Source of the DNA: an uncultured Microbacterium sp. | GTDB taxonomy: Bacteria > Actinomycetota > Actinomycetes > Actinomycetales > Microbacteriaceae | NCBI GenBank assembly: GCA_913774845.1 | Contig: CAJYJO010000003.1 | Span: 62,001 to 126,000, forward strand | Direction: 5' to 3' | Length of the DNA: 64,000 nucleotides | Shown here: positions 1 through 9,754 of the stretch, in pieces | How positions within the stretch are numbered: position 1 is the first letter of the stretch | How the letters are laid out: the number at the start of each line of letters is the position of its first letter | Position numbers and translations under genes: made by a program | Notes under the pieces: generated by a model | The model's input: the letters and a program-made list of their open reading frames with translations, nothing else | What the model was told of the DNA's origin: nothing | The model's database searches: none

Positions 1-56
1 ACGTCGGCCAGCGTTGTCGGCTGATCTCGCCAGGAAACAACCTCCCCGAACTTCAT
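1..56 (-). CDS. Start of small ORF after the RHS toxin gene; candidate immunity gene (truncated by window edge)
   Basis: An ATG at 56 opens a reading frame that runs off the window edge (18 codons; first residues MKFGEVVSWRDQPTTLAD). It lies 11 nt after the stop codon of the RHS-toxin gene on the same strand. AAGGAG just before that stop and GAGGGG about 7 nt before the ATG can serve as ribosome binding sites; an in-frame GTG at 59 is an alternative start. In polymorphic toxin systems the gene directly downstream of the toxic C-terminus usually encodes the cognate immunity protein, so that role is inferred from position alone. Too little sequence is present to recognise a family. Confidence 0.5.
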   Translation of the reverse strand, partial: MKFGEVVSWRDQPTTLAD

Positions 57-67
57 CACTAAACCCC

Positions 68-3000
68 TCACTCCTTGAAGAAACCCGTCGATTTGAAGGG
101 ATTGTTCTCGTTGATAATGACACGAACGTTTTTGTAATCGAAGACAAGACCGTCCTGACCGGGTCTGCGGAACGGCGCCCCGTTTTTTAGGGCAGCTTCG
201 ATCTCCGCGAGCGAAGGTCGCGCTTGACCATTTGCCCATCCGTCCCCGCTGTGACCTCGTACAAACTGGGCTAGCTCGTCCACATCGTAGTTGGCCGCCT
301 CTCCTTCGATCTTCTCCTGGGGGGCTCGATTCGAGTTCGCGTCCTTGAACCCGTTGCTTTGGGGGCACGAGAACTCGAAGAAGGCTTTGGGGTCACAGTT
401 GGGTGAGCCGCTACCGGAGCGAGCGTCCGCCGCCACAGATGCATCTGACGGCGACCCCGCCGCCTCGTTGTTTCGTATCCCGATGCCCGACGAATCACCA
501 CTCAGCGAAAGAAGCAGCAAGCCGGTTGCCGCTCCTGCGGCGACGAGCCCGGCCGCGAGAGCTGCGGCGGCCGCCGTTTCCGCGGTCGCCGCAGCCCCTG
601 CGCCGAACAGAGGCAAGCCGGGCCACAACACACCGACTGATCCCGCAGAGTGGCGTACGGTCGGTTGCGATTTGCTTTTCGGTGTTCCCACCCGCGGCTT
701 CAGCGGGTAACCGGTGAACGTCTTGGATGGACTGTACGACGACGGCTGCGCCCGCACGTTTCTCGTCGGCCACAGGCCTGGCGCAGTGAACCGCGGCCGC
801 ACAGAGTTCCCGTCGGCCCAGTCGTAGCGACCCAATGGCCTGAACCCGAGCAGATCCCGCGAGGTCGTCGGATTGCTCTCGACGTACGCATACCCGTTCA
901 AAGACGCGGGTGACCCGAGTACCCCCTCCCAGGAGTCCTCCGACAGCCACGACCCCGATCGGGGATCGTATCCCCGCGAGTAGAACAAATCGAGGCCGGC
1001 GACGGGGTCAACACGCTCGCCCGAGTGCCCGACCGAGGCGTTCCATCCCGAGGTGGAGAAACTGGGGACGCCCCAATCCGATCCACCCATTACCTGTGTG
1101 ATCCGCGAGGTGCGGTCCGTCGCCGAGTCGCGAGCGCTCTGCAGCGGGTGGTTCAGTGACGACCCGAGCCGGGAATCCCCCACCTGCGCGATGGCGCTCC
1201 CCAACCGGTCGAGCAGATCCCAGGTCGCGGCACCGGAGGTGCGGCCCTCGAGCAGCAACTCCCCGGCGACGTCGCGCACCAGGGTGGTTGTCCCTGCGAT
1301 ATCGCTGGAGTCTTGGAGGGGCTGCATGCCGTTCCACACCGTCGAGGTGTTCACGGAACCATACGCACTATCTGTGGTGCTGGCGACGCGGCGGCCGAGA
1401 GCGTCGTACTCGAATCGCGTCGAGCCGGAGGGGTCGGTGTACCCGGTGAGTTGTCCGAGCTCGTTCCAGCGGTACGTCGCCTCAAAACCGCCGCCCGTCA
1501 CGGACGTGCGGTGCCCATCGACGTCATATCCGTACGTGTGTGCGCCAGCAGGGCCGCCGGTGGAGGAGACGAGCTGGTTCAGGCTGTTGAACGCTTGCGT
1601 CTGATCGAACGAGACATCGCTTGCTTTGACAGTCCCGGTTGCGAGCGAAGCGGGCGGGCGGGGGACACTCGCTCCCGACGCGTCCACCATCAGAACCGGA
1701 TCCAAAACACCCGATGAGGAGGTAGCCGCGGTGTGCGACCACGCCGTGCGGTTGCCGACCTGATCGTAGGCGTAGTCGTCGGCTGCGCCGGTGCTCTGCG
1801 TCGACGTGGTCAGCCGGTTGCCGGCGTCGTACGCATACTTCGTGGTCACCGTGTCGAGGACGGTCATCGTCGCGTCCGACGCCCCGAGGACGGCACCCGC
1901 CGGTGCGACGCCGCCGGGCAAAGCCGATATCGGTGCGGTGGCAGTGCGGGTGGCCTCGGCCACGTTACCGATGGCGTCGTACTCGTATCGGAGCGACAAC
2001 GTGGCGCCCTGTGGGAGCGACCCGGTATCCGAGGGGAAGGAACGGTGCCCGAGGTAGGAGGAGACGGTGCTGCAGTCCGGTTTGTCGACAGAAGACGCGC
2101 GTAATTCGGAGGCGTTCTCTTTCGTCACCACCGGGCACAGCCCCTGGGTGCGGACCGCACCTGCAACAGGAGGTGCCGCTACCGGTGTCGCCGGCGGTGG
2201 GGTGGTCGAGGTGATCCCGCTGATCTGTCGGGCGGCGTCGTAGCTGTAGCTGGTGGTGACGCCGTTGGATCGGTCGATGCTGGTGAGGTTGCCGGTCTTG
2301 TCGTAGCCGAAGCCGGCGCTCCCCCAGGGACTCGACATCCGCGACACGCGGCCCACCGCGTCGCGCTGATAGTCGATGCTCTGACCCCCGGCGACGGTGA
2401 GCCGCGACAGGGCACCGGCCGGGTCGTATGCGTAGGACAGTTCCCGCCCTTGCGCATCGATCTGGGATGCCATCCGCCCTGTGGGGGTGTATGTCCACCC
2501 TGTGGTGCCGCGGGCACCGGATGCGGCGATGAGGCGCTGTTCCGCGTCGTACTCGAACCGGAGGACGTCCGACGGGGAGGACTGCTCGGTGCGGTCGCCT
2601 CGTGCGTCGTATCCGTAGGACACGGCCGCACCGGAGGGCGCGACGATCCGCGAGAGGAGCCCGCGCGGGTCGTATTCGTATCGAGTGTGTCCGCCGGCCG
2701 GGTCGGTCCGGGTCACGGGCTGCCCGAGCGCGTTGTTCTCGAACACCGACCGGTTTCCCCGCGCGTCGGTGACGGAGGCGAGGACTCCGATCTCGTCGTA
2801 GGCGTATCGCGTCGTCCCGCCCATAGAGTCCGAGACGGTCGCGAGCTGACCGTGCTCCTCGTAGGTGTACGTGGTGACGTGGCCCAGGGCATCCGTCGTC
2901 GAGGTCAGCTGCCCGGCCGCGTCGTGGGCGAACGTCGTCGACTCCCCCAGGGCGTTGGTCACACTGGTGCGGTGCCCCGCGGCATCCCATGTCGTGCGGG

Positions 3001-6000
3001 TGACATCGCCGTTCGGATCGGTCACCGCGACGACGTTGCCGAGCGCATCGTGCTCGTAACGCGTCCTATTGCCGGCGGCGTCCGTGGACTCGGTGATCTG
3101 ACCGGCCTCGTCGTATGTCGAGGTCCTCGCCCGGCCGGTCGGGTCGGTCACCGAGACGAGTTGACCTGCAGCGTCGTATGCGTAGGAGGTGGTGCCGTCC
3201 GCATCGGTGAAGCCGACGAGTTGGCCCGCCGCATCTCGCTCGTACAGGGTGGCGTGACCGAGACGATCCGTCACCCCGACAACCTGACCGTCGGCGTTGT
3301 GGGCGAAGACGGTGCGCTGTCCCGCGGGATCGACGACCGCACTGACCTGGTCCAAGGCGTCGTACTCGTAGGACGTCGTGTTCCCCGCACCGTCGATGAC
3401 GGAGCTCACCCGCCCCGTGGCGTCGTATGAGATGTGCTGCGCGACACCGGTCGGGCCTGTGGTGGCAGTGACGCGGCCGAGGATGTCGACCTCGTTCTTC
3501 GCCTCCGCTCCTCGCGGGTCCGTCTGCGCAACGGGCACACCTGACGCGTCGAAAGTCTGCTTCCACGAGCGCCCCGCGGGGTCGATGGTCTCCACGGGGC
3601 GCGCCAGGACGTCGAGCGCGAAGCGGGTCTGACGGCCGGCCGCGTCGGTGGTGCCGGTGAGTCCATCCTCCCTGTCGTACGTGTACGAGGTTGTGCCACC
3701 CGTCGCGTCCGTTGCGTTGACGATGCGGAACAGCGCGTCCCAGGTGTAGGTAATGGTGTTTCCGGCGGGGTCGGTGGCGGAGGTCAGGTTTCCGTTCAGG
3801 TCGTACCCGAATCGTGAGACCCGCCCCAACGCGTCGGTGACGGCGGTGAGCTTGTCGCGCGCATCCCACTCGTACCGGGTCACCCGACCCAGTGGGTCTG
3901 TCGAGGCGGTCAGGCGGTTCCCGTCGTCGTACGCGAAGCGGGTGGTCCGACCGAGGGGATCGGTGCTCGCCACGCGGTTTCCGCGCCCGTCCACCTCGAA
4001 CGCGTACGCGGCCCCCGAAGGCAGGGTCGTTCGGACGACGTTGCCGGACCCGTCGACGTCATAGGTAATGACGGATCCGTCGGCCTGCACTGTCTTCGTC
4101 AGCGCTCCACGGTCGTCGTACCCGTAGCTGGTGACCCGACCGAGGGCATCGGTGCGGGAGGCGACAGTCCCTCTCGCGGTGTAGGTGTACGCGGTGGCGT
4201 TCCCGGCGGCATCCGTCACCCCGGTCACGTTGCCGGCGGCGTCGTACTCGTAAGAGGTGCTGCGTCCGGCTGCGTCGGTGTAGGCGGTGACGTTGTTGTC
4301 GTCGTCGTAGGCCCACGACTGCACACCACCGGCGGGGTCGGTGATCTTCGTGATGCGCGACCGGGAGTCGAACGCGTAGGTGTGGGTTCGGCCTTCCTGG
4401 TCGGTGTAAGCCGTCTCCCCCTCCTGGTAGGCGAAGTGACGTTCGTTACCGGTGGCGTCCCACTGCTGCACGACGCGCCCGGCGTCGTCGTAGGCATTAC
4501 GCAGATACGTCGCCCCCAGCGCGTCGGTCATCGTGACGATTCGATGGGATCCGTCGTACGTCATGGTCCTCGCACCACCGTCGGGCGAGGCGATGCGGAT
4601 GAGGTCGCCGTTGCCGCCGTACCCGAGCGCCCACGTGCGACCATCTGGCAGCGCCATGGCCGTAATCCGTCCGGCCTCGTCCGAATCGACCCGCACGCGT
4701 TGGCCAGTCGCGTCGACGATCTCGGTCAGCGGCACGAACTGCTGCGTTTTCGAGGGGGTGCCATAGGCGAGCGTGGTGGCGCGACCGACGGCGTCGACGG
4801 CGCGGATCATCTCGCCGATACCGTCCTGGTCAGCGGCGTCGAAGTCCCACGTCTCTCCGGCGCGGGACGACATCCGCAGGATGCCACCCCCGGCTTCGAC
4901 CAGGTGTAGGCCTTCGCCGCGGGGGTCGACGTACCCCCCGGTCCCGTCGGGTTCGAACATCACCGACGCCCCGTCGCCGCGCACGACCATGACGGAATGG
5001 TCGTCGAAACGCTGCGCGTGACCACCGAGCGCAAAATTCCAGCCCGCACCGACACGGCCGAGTCGACCGTCCTGCGCGTTGTAGACCAGAGAGACATCCG
5101 TCGCTGACCCGCCCGAGCCCTGGAGGGAGAAGAGGTGTTCGGTCTCGACGAGATTGCCCGTCGAATAGGACACAGGGTCGGCGCCATAGTGCTGCCAGTT
5201 GCGGTAGCCGAGCTGGTACCAGCGTGACAACTCCGCGGCGGACGGGCGAGCGGGCCAACCGCCCGTGATCGGGTTGGTGCAAGTGAAGCCCTTCGACTCG
5301 AGGTACTTCCCGACGCCGGTGAAGGCACCGTTCACGATCGAGGCCCACCCGTTGTCGATCACGGGACGGTCGAAGTTGTGGTCCATGTACAGGGCTTCCA
5401 TGTGAACCACCGCCCCCGGCAGTCCCTGATACTCCTCCCGCGGAAAGTCCGCCGTCGGAGATTTCACGCGTCCCGGCCGTCCGGTGTACCCGCGCATCTC
5501 CGAAAGCAACGAAGCCCGCAGGGCGTCACTGTCTCCGCCGCGCGAGAACAGCTGCGTTCCGCCGTCACGGGCATTACCCCAGGCCGTGCCCTGGTTGGTT
5601 CCGAACGCGACGGTCAGCGTCACGTCCGGGTCGTGGGATGCAGCGATCGCGCGCCGCGTCTGCGCGGAAACGAATCGCTGGTCCGCGCCACGCGTCAGCG
5701 TCACGTCGGCGGCGCAACGCTCACGGAACATCCCCGCCATCTGATCGGCCAGCCTCACGTTCAACGGCAGTTCCGTGATCCGCGGGCCGGGAGAATCCGC
5801 CCACCCCGCGTCGTCGTCTGGATCCAGAACGATCCTGGGAACCGGGGTCGTCTGCACCGGAGTGCCGATGACGACGAACTGCGACAGGTGCTCCGACTCG
5901 GCTCGCACGACACGCGAGTCTGCGTCGTAGTAAGACGGGAGTTGTTTCCAGGGGTCGCCCGGGTTTTCGCGCGTCACCACGCGAAGGCTGTCAAGGTCCA

Positions 6001-6541
6001 GACCTGACCGTTCCAACGCGACCGCGTCGACGTCCAGCTGCAGACGGACACCGGGCTGCACGTTCGTCACCACATCGATGCCAGACGATTCGTCCTTCTC
6101 GATCGTGTACGAGGCCGGGAACTGGGTGACGTCATCACCAGCCTCCGTGTGCGCACGGATCTCCACGGGAGGGGCGGCTACCACACCCCCTGTCTCGGAC
6201 GCTGCCGAGACTGCGGCGCCGTCGTCCAACGCCGCGGCCCGCACCGCCAACTTCTCGTCGACCTCGTGGCCGGAGAACTCCGCCCGGACACCGGCAGCGT
6301 CCGCGTCCAGCACCGCAGCTTCACCCGGTTCGAGCATGGCCTCCGCCAACGCATCGCCATCGCCCGTCGACTCTGTCGCGCGGGCGGCCGGGGCTGCGGC
6401 AGCGCGCACGCGATCGAGAATCTGCTGCTGTACGTCGACCGGACGGTTCCCGGGACGTTCGGCTGCATGGACGGATCCACCCGTCACGACCAGAGCCGCG
6501 ACGAGGAGGGCAGCGCAACCGCTTCTCACCATCGTGCTCAC
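68..6541 (-). CDS. Secreted RHS/YD-repeat polymorphic toxin with a C-terminal toxin-like domain
   Basis: The 2157-residue product begins with a signal peptide (hydrophobic residues about 9-25, ending near VHAA). A non-repetitive N-terminal region of about 450 residues follows. Most of the rest is dozens of YD repeats of the pattern DA.GR.T.Y.YD..G, which in this family build a hollow shell around the toxin. An RHS-core-like segment (GYDPRSGSWLSED...GYAYVESNP) lies near residues 1850-1900. The variable tail of about 257 residues contains an Ala/Leu-rich hydrophobic stretch (about 1971-2015) and ends in a compact domain with a conserved-looking RPSLAEIEAAL helix and strands VFDYKNVRVIIN. That layout recalls small RNase-type toxins of the BECR fold, but this is only a guess. 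The GTG start at 6541 overlaps the upstream gene's stop by 4 nt (GTGA), which implies translational coupling. Confidence 0.9.
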   Translation of the reverse strand: MSTMVRSGCAALLVAALVVTGGSVHAAERPGNRPVDVQQQILDRVRAAAAPAARATESTGDGDALAEAMLEPGEAAVLDADAAGVRAEFSGHEVDEKLAVRAAALDDGAAVSAASETGGVVAAPPVEIRAHTEAGDDVTQFPASYTIEKDESSGIDVVTNVQPGVRLQLDVDAVALERSGLDLDSLRVVTRENPGDPWKQLPSYYDADSRVVRAESEHLSQFVVIGTPVQTTPVPRIVLDPDDDAGWADSPGPRITELPLNVRLADQMAGMFRERCAADVTLTRGADQRFVSAQTRRAIAASHDPDVTLTVAFGTNQGTAWGNARDGGTQLFSRGGDSDALRASLLSEMRGYTGRPGRVKSPTADFPREEYQGLPGAVVHMEALYMDHNFDRPVIDNGWASIVNGAFTGVGKYLESKGFTCTNPITGGWPARPSAAELSRWYQLGYRNWQHYGADPVSYSTGNLVETEHLFSLQGSGGSATDVSLVYNAQDGRLGRVGAGWNFALGGHAQRFDDHSVMVVRGDGASVMFEPDGTGGYVDPRGEGLHLVEAGGGILRMSSRAGETWDFDAADQDGIGEMIRAVDAVGRATTLAYGTPSKTQQFVPLTEIVDATGQRVRVDSDEAGRITAMALPDGRTWALGYGGNGDLIRIASPDGGARTMTYDGSHRIVTMTDALGATYLRNAYDDAGRVVQQWDATGNERHFAYQEGETAYTDQEGRTHTYAFDSRSRITKITDPAGGVQSWAYDDDNNVTAYTDAAGRSTSYEYDAAGNVTGVTDAAGNATAYTYTARGTVASRTDALGRVTSYGYDDRGALTKTVQADGSVITYDVDGSGNVVRTTLPSGAAYAFEVDGRGNRVASTDPLGRTTRFAYDDGNRLTASTDPLGRVTRYEWDARDKLTAVTDALGRVSRFGYDLNGNLTSATDPAGNTITYTWDALFRIVNATDATGGTTSYTYDREDGLTGTTDAAGRQTRFALDVLARPVETIDPAGRSWKQTFDASGVPVAQTDPRGAEAKNEVDILGRVTATTGPTGVAQHISYDATGRVSSVIDGAGNTTSYEYDALDQVSAVVDPAGQRTVFAHNADGQVVGVTDRLGHATLYERDAAGQLVGFTDADGTTSYAYDAAGQLVSVTDPTGRARTSTYDEAGQITESTDAAGNRTRYEHDALGNVVAVTDPNGDVTRTTWDAAGHRTSVTNALGESTTFAHDAAGQLTSTTDALGHVTTYTYEEHGQLATVSDSMGGTTRYAYDEIGVLASVTDARGNRSVFENNALGQPVTRTDPAGGHTRYEYDPRGLLSRIVAPSGAAVSYGYDARGDRTEQSSPSDVLRFEYDAEQRLIAASGARGTTGWTYTPTGRMASQIDAQGRELSYAYDPAGALSRLTVAGGQSIDYQRDAVGRVSRMSSPWGSAGFGYDKTGNLTSIDRSNGVTTSYSYDAARQISGITSTTPPPATPVAAPPVAGAVRTQGLCPVVTKENASELRASSVDKPDCSTVSSYLGHRSFPSDTGSLPQGATLSLRYEYDAIGNVAEATRTATAPISALPGGVAPAGAVLGASDATMTVLDTVTTKYAYDAGNRLTTSTQSTGAADDYAYDQVGNRTAWSHTAATSSSGVLDPVLMVDASGASVPRPPASLATGTVKASDVSFDQTQAFNSLNQLVSSTGGPAGAHTYGYDVDGHRTSVTGGGFEATYRWNELGQLTGYTDPSGSTRFEYDALGRRVASTTDSAYGSVNTSTVWNGMQPLQDSSDIAGTTTLVRDVAGELLLEGRTSGAATWDLLDRLGSAIAQVGDSRLGSSLNHPLQSARDSATDRTSRITQVMGGSDWGVPSFSTSGWNASVGHSGERVDPVAGLDLFYSRGYDPRSGSWLSEDSWEGVLGSPASLNGYAYVESNPTTSRDLLGFRPLGRYDWADGNSVRPRFTAPGLWPTRNVRAQPSSYSPSKTFTGYPLKPRVGTPKSKSQPTVRHSAGSVGVLWPGLPLFGAGAAATAETAAAAALAAGLVAAGAATGLLLLSLSGDSSGIGIRNNEAAGSPSDASVAADARSGSGSPNCDPKAFFEFSCPQSNGFKDANSNRAPQEKIEGEAANYDVDELAQFVRGHSGDGWANGQARPSLAEIEAALKNGAPFRRPGQDGLVFDYKNVRVIINENNPFKSTGFFKE

Positions 6542-7182
6542 GGGAGGACCTCCGCGCCCTCGTTTGCGTCATGTCTCGCGCGGCGGCGCATGCGCACCAC
6601 CAGCGCGCCCGCGCCACACAAGATCAAGGCCGCGCCGACACCGACCGCCCAGGGAACCCCATCCCGACCCTGACCCGTCGTCGCGAGCTTCTGCCGGTAG
6701 AGCGCGTACGCCTGCAGGCTCGCCGCGTCAGCCACACCGTCACCGTCCAGATCCTCCGAGCCCGTCGCGCATGTCGCGCTCCCGCAGATGACGAACTCCA
6801 CCCAGTCGGGCACACCGTCTCCATCCGTGTCTTCGCGACCGGAAGTGCACGTGTCGGAACCGCACACCAGGCGCTCCACGAAGTCCGGGATGCCGTCGCC
6901 GTCGGCATCAGCGCGGGGGTCTGCGCAGCGCGTCGTTCCGCACGAAGCGACCTCTATGGCGTCGGCAATGCCGTCACCGTCCACGTCCTCCGTGCCCGTG
7001 GCGCAGGTCGCATTCCCGCACACCACGCGCTCGATCGAATCGGGGATGGTGTCTGCGTCGACGTCGCCGGGGCTTACGGAGGTGACTCGATCCGAAGCGA
7101 GGGCGGCGACCGGTGACAGCGTCAGCGCTCCGACGAGGCCGAGGAGGACCGCGACGGACGCGGAAAATTGAGGTGAAGGCAC
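6538..7182 (-). CDS. Secreted Ca-binding-repeat (thrombospondin type 3-like) protein with LAxTG-like wall anchor
   Basis: The 214-residue protein has a signal peptide (hydrophobic residues 8-28, then ALASD). About five tandem repeats of roughly 33 residues follow, each containing CG..TC..G.ED.DGDG.PD; the DxDxDGxxD loops resemble thrombospondin type 3/EF-hand-like calcium sites and the paired cysteines probably form disulfides. The C-terminus has LATTG, a hydrophobic helix (VPWAVGVGAALILCGAG) and a basic tail (RMRRRAR), which is the layout of a sortase substrate; LAxTG is the motif of class E sortases in high-GC Gram-positives. No sortase gene is visible in the window. The protein is probably a rigid calcium-stabilised stalk on the cell surface. 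GTG start, no clear Shine-Dalgarno sequence. Its stop overlaps the RHS toxin start, so the two are co-translated. Confidence 0.82.
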   Translation of the reverse strand: MPSPQFSASVAVLLGLVGALTLSPVAALASDRVTSVSPGDVDADTIPDSIERVVCGNATCATGTEDVDGDGIADAIEVASCGTTRCADPRADADGDGIPDFVERLVCGSDTCTSGREDTDGDGVPDWVEFVICGSATCATGSEDLDGDGVADAASLQAYALYRQKLATTGQGRDGVPWAVGVGAALILCGAGALVVRMRRRARHDANEGAEVLP

Positions 7183-7354
7183 ACGACAGGATTGCGTTCG
7201 CCACGCGGTGCAAAATGCGTTGGACGCGGAAATCCAGGGGTTCGAGACGACAAGACCACCCGGAGATTCACCTCCGGAGCGGCGAAGGCGCGCGTGTCTT
7301 CACCCGGCTACCGGGCGCAGAGGTCTTCCGAAGATGGTCGGACCGCGACGCAGC

Positions 7355-8272
7355 TCACGCGTGACGCGAGTCGTGCTCCACGTGGCCCGCCGGTTCGAGC
7401 TGGAAGGTCGAGTGCTCGACGTCGAAGTGATCGCTCAAGCACTCCTGAAGTGACGACAGGATGCCGGCGGCCCGGCCGTCAGCGAAGGCCGCGTCGTCGA
7501 CGATGACGTGCGCGCTGAACACCGGGGCGCCGCGCGTGAGCTGCCAGACGTGCACGTCGTGCACGTCGACCACGCCGTCGGCCCGGCGGATGTGGTCCCG
7601 GATCTCGGAGACGTGCACCCCGACCGGCGCGGACTCCGTCAGCACCACGACCACCTCGCGCAGCAGACCGATCGCCCGCGGCACGATGAGTACGGCGATG
7701 AACAGCGAGGCGATGGCATCCGCCTGCGCGAACCCGGTCGTGACGATCACGATCGCCGCGACGATGACCGCGACCGATCCGACGAGATCGCCCAGAACCT
7801 CCAGGTACGCGCCGCGGACGTTGATGCTGCGCTTCTGAGCGCGTCCGAGCAGCCACATCGAGATCGCGTTCGCGACCATTCCGACGATCGCGACCGTCAG
7901 CATCAACCCGCCCTGCACCTCGGCCTCCGCCGGCGCGAGCAGACGCTGAACGGCTTCGATCCCCACCCACGCGCACAGCACGATCAGGATGACGCCGTTC
8001 GCGAGCGCCCCGAGGACTTCGGCGCGCTGGTATCCGAACGTCCGGCGATCGTCGGCGGGGCGCGCCGCGATCGCTGTCGCGACGAGCGCGACGACGAGAG
8101 CGGCGGTGTCGGTGAACATGTGGGCCGCATCGGCCAGCAGGGCGAGCGATCCCGACAACACCGCGCCGACGATCTGCACGACCATCACGGTCGCGGTCAG
8201 CGTGAGAGCGGTCGCAAGCAGACGCCTGTTGCTGGCATCCCGAATGCCGCCCGCCGGCGCGTGATCGTGCAT
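7355..8272 (-). CDS. Cation diffusion facilitator (CzcD/ZitB-type) divalent metal exporter
   Basis: The 305-residue membrane protein matches the CDF family in length and layout: six hydrophobic helices in the first 205 residues and a cytosolic C-terminal domain of about 90 residues. The signature LADAAHMFTDTAALVVAL near residues 45-62 carries the H-x3-D metal site of helix II, and an N-terminal MHDHAP adds histidines. The family exports Zn, Co or Cd by proton antiport; which metal applies here cannot be read from the sequence. The gene stands alone. A TAGCCT hexamer 6 nt before the ATG suggests a leaderless transcript. Confidence 0.92.
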   Translation of the reverse strand: MHDHAPAGGIRDASNRRLLATALTLTATVMVVQIVGAVLSGSLALLADAAHMFTDTAALVVALVATAIAARPADDRRTFGYQRAEVLGALANGVILIVLCAWVGIEAVQRLLAPAEAEVQGGLMLTVAIVGMVANAISMWLLGRAQKRSINVRGAYLEVLGDLVGSVAVIVAAIVIVTTGFAQADAIASLFIAVLIVPRAIGLLREVVVVLTESAPVGVHVSEIRDHIRRADGVVDVHDVHVWQLTRGAPVFSAHVIVDDAAFADGRAAGILSSLQECLSDHFDVEHSTFQLEPAGHVEHDSRHA

Positions 8273-8278
8273 AGCTCC

Positions 8279-8284
8279 AGGCTA
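8279..8284 (-). promoter_or_regulatory. Candidate -10 box (TAGCCT) of a leaderless promoter for the CDF gene
   Basis: TAGCCT on the minus strand ends 6 nt before the ATG at 8272, so transcription would begin at or next to the start codon. No convincing -35 box or Shine-Dalgarno sequence is present. The same arrangement precedes four other genes in the window. Confidence 0.45.
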
Positions 8285-8399
8285 GGCCGGGCACAGGGTC
8301 AGGTGCGGGTGTTGGGCGCAGTCGGGAATGAGAACGGGTGTCGGTCTCGGTGCGCTCGTCGGAACTTCCGACAGGAACGAGCCGACAGGCCGCGCGAGC

Positions 8400-8996
8400 T
8401 CAGAGCGCGGACAGCAGCGGCGCGAGCAACTGAAACGCCCGCGCCCGGTGGGACTCGGCGTTCTTCTCTGCGGCCGTCCACTCCCCCACCGTGCGCTCCT
8501 TGCCCGCGACCTGTCCATCGGGGACGAAGATCGGGTCGTAGCCGAAGCCGCCGGGGCCGGCGGGGGCGGTCGCGAGGCGTCCGGGCCATCGTCCCTCGAC
8601 GGTGTCCTCGGTTCCGTCGGGACGCACGAGCGCGATCACCGAGACGAACTGCGCCGTGCGGTGCGGGTCGGCGACGTCGGAGAGCTGGTCGAGCAGCAGC
8701 TCGAGGTTCGCTGTGGCGTCCTTCTTGTGTCCGGCCCAATACGCCGAGAACACTCCGGGCGAGCCGCCGAGCACGTCGACGGCCACGCCCGAATCGTCGG
8801 CGAGCGCCGGCAGGCCGGTGTGCGCCGCGGCCGCACGCGCCTTGATGAGCGCGTTCGCGGCGAATGTCACCCCGTCCTCGACCGGCTCGGGTCCGTCGTA
8901 GCCGACGACCTCGAGGTCGGGGCGCACCGCGGCGACGATCGCTTGGAACTCATCGACCTTGTGCGGGTTGTGCGTGGCCAAGACGACGCGCGCCAT
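8400..8996 (-). CDS. rdgB: Non-canonical purine NTP pyrophosphatase (RdgB/HAM1)
   Basis: The 198-residue enzyme hydrolyses dITP, ITP and XTP to monophosphates, keeping deaminated purines out of nucleic acids. Family motifs are clear: the N-terminal VVLATHNPHKVDEF substrate loop, LADDSGVAVDVLGGSPGVFSAYWAG with the catalytic aspartates, and GGFGYDPIFVPDG. I chose the ATG at 8996, giving MARVVLATHN, because the family starts there; a longer frame exists upstream. It begins 1 nt after the rph stop, in the order murI-rph-rdgB usual in actinobacteria. Confidence 0.96.
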   Translation of the reverse strand: MARVVLATHNPHKVDEFQAIVAAVRPDLEVVGYDGPEPVEDGVTFAANALIKARAAAAHTGLPALADDSGVAVDVLGGSPGVFSAYWAGHKKDATANLELLLDQLSDVADPHRTAQFVSVIALVRPDGTEDTVEGRWPGRLATAPAGPGGFGYDPIFVPDGQVAGKERTVGEWTAAEKNAESHRARAFQLLAPLLSAL

Positions 8997-8997
8997 C

Positions 8998-9723
8998 TCA
9001 GCCCTCAAGCGCCGTCGTCTGGATGCCGCGCAGCTCGGCGCAGCCGTTCACGCCCAGCTCGAGCAGACGGTCGAGCTCGCTCTTGTCGAACGGAGCGCCC
9101 TCGGCGGTGCCCTGCACCTCGACGAACAGGCCGCGGCCGGTGACGACGACGTTCATGTCGGTCTCGGCGCGCACGTCCTCGACGTAGGCGAGGTCGAGCA
9201 TCGCCTCGCCGTCGATGATGCCCACCGACACCGCGGCGACGGAGTCGCGCAGCACCTCGGCCCGCTGACCGATGAACTTCTTCTCGCGGCCCCAGGCGAT
9301 GGCATCCGCGAGAGCGACGTACGCACCGGTGATCGCCGCGGTGCGGGTGCCGCCGTCGGCCTGCAGCACGTCGCAGTCGATGACGATCGTGTTCTCGCCC
9401 AGCGCCTTGGTGTCGACGACGGCGCGCAATGCGCGGCCGATGAGCCGGGAGATCTCGTGCGTGCGGCCGCCGACCTTGCCCTTGATGCTCTCGCGGTCGT
9501 TGCGGCTGTTCGTCGCGCGCGGCAGCATCGCGTACTCCGCCGTGACCCAGCCCTTGCCCTTGCCGGTCAGCCAGCGCGGAACGCCGTTGGTGAACGACGC
9601 GGTGCACAGCACCTTCGTGCCGCCGAACGTGATGAGCGCCGAGCCTTCGGCGTGCGCCGACCATCCGCGTTCGATGGTCACGGGACGGAGCTGGTCGTTG
9701 GTGCGACCGTCTTTGCGGGTCAT
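8998..9723 (-). CDS. rph: Ribonuclease PH
   Basis: The 241-residue phosphorolytic 3'-5' exoribonuclease trims tRNA 3' ends. It opens with the typical [19 protein letters not shown] and carries the phosphate-binding segment [17 protein letters not shown] and the [18 protein letters not shown] region. The ATG at 9723 is preceded by GAGGAG at good spacing and gives the family's usual length. A longer frame that reads upstream into the murI end is not the real start. Confidence 0.97.
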   Translation of the reverse strand: MTRKDGRTNDQLRPVTIERGWSAHAEGSALITFGGTKVLCTASFTNGVPRWLTGKGKGWVTAEYAMLPRATNSRNDRESIKGKVGGRTHEISRLIGRALRAVVDTKALGENTIVIDCDVLQADGGTRTAAITGAYVALADAIAWGREKKFIGQRAEVLRDSVAAVSVGIIDGEAMLDLAYVEDVRAETDMNVVVTGRGLFVEVQGTAEGAPFDKSELDRLLELGVNGCAELRGIQTTALEG

Positions 9724-9754
9724 GTGTCCTCCTCGGACGAATGGATGCCGCGAC

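Noticed and set aside
2000-4900. Regular sequence repetition that could suggest a CRISPR or minisatellite
   Set aside because: It is the coding repetition of YD repeats in the RHS toxin; unit length and sequence vary and there are no unique spacers.
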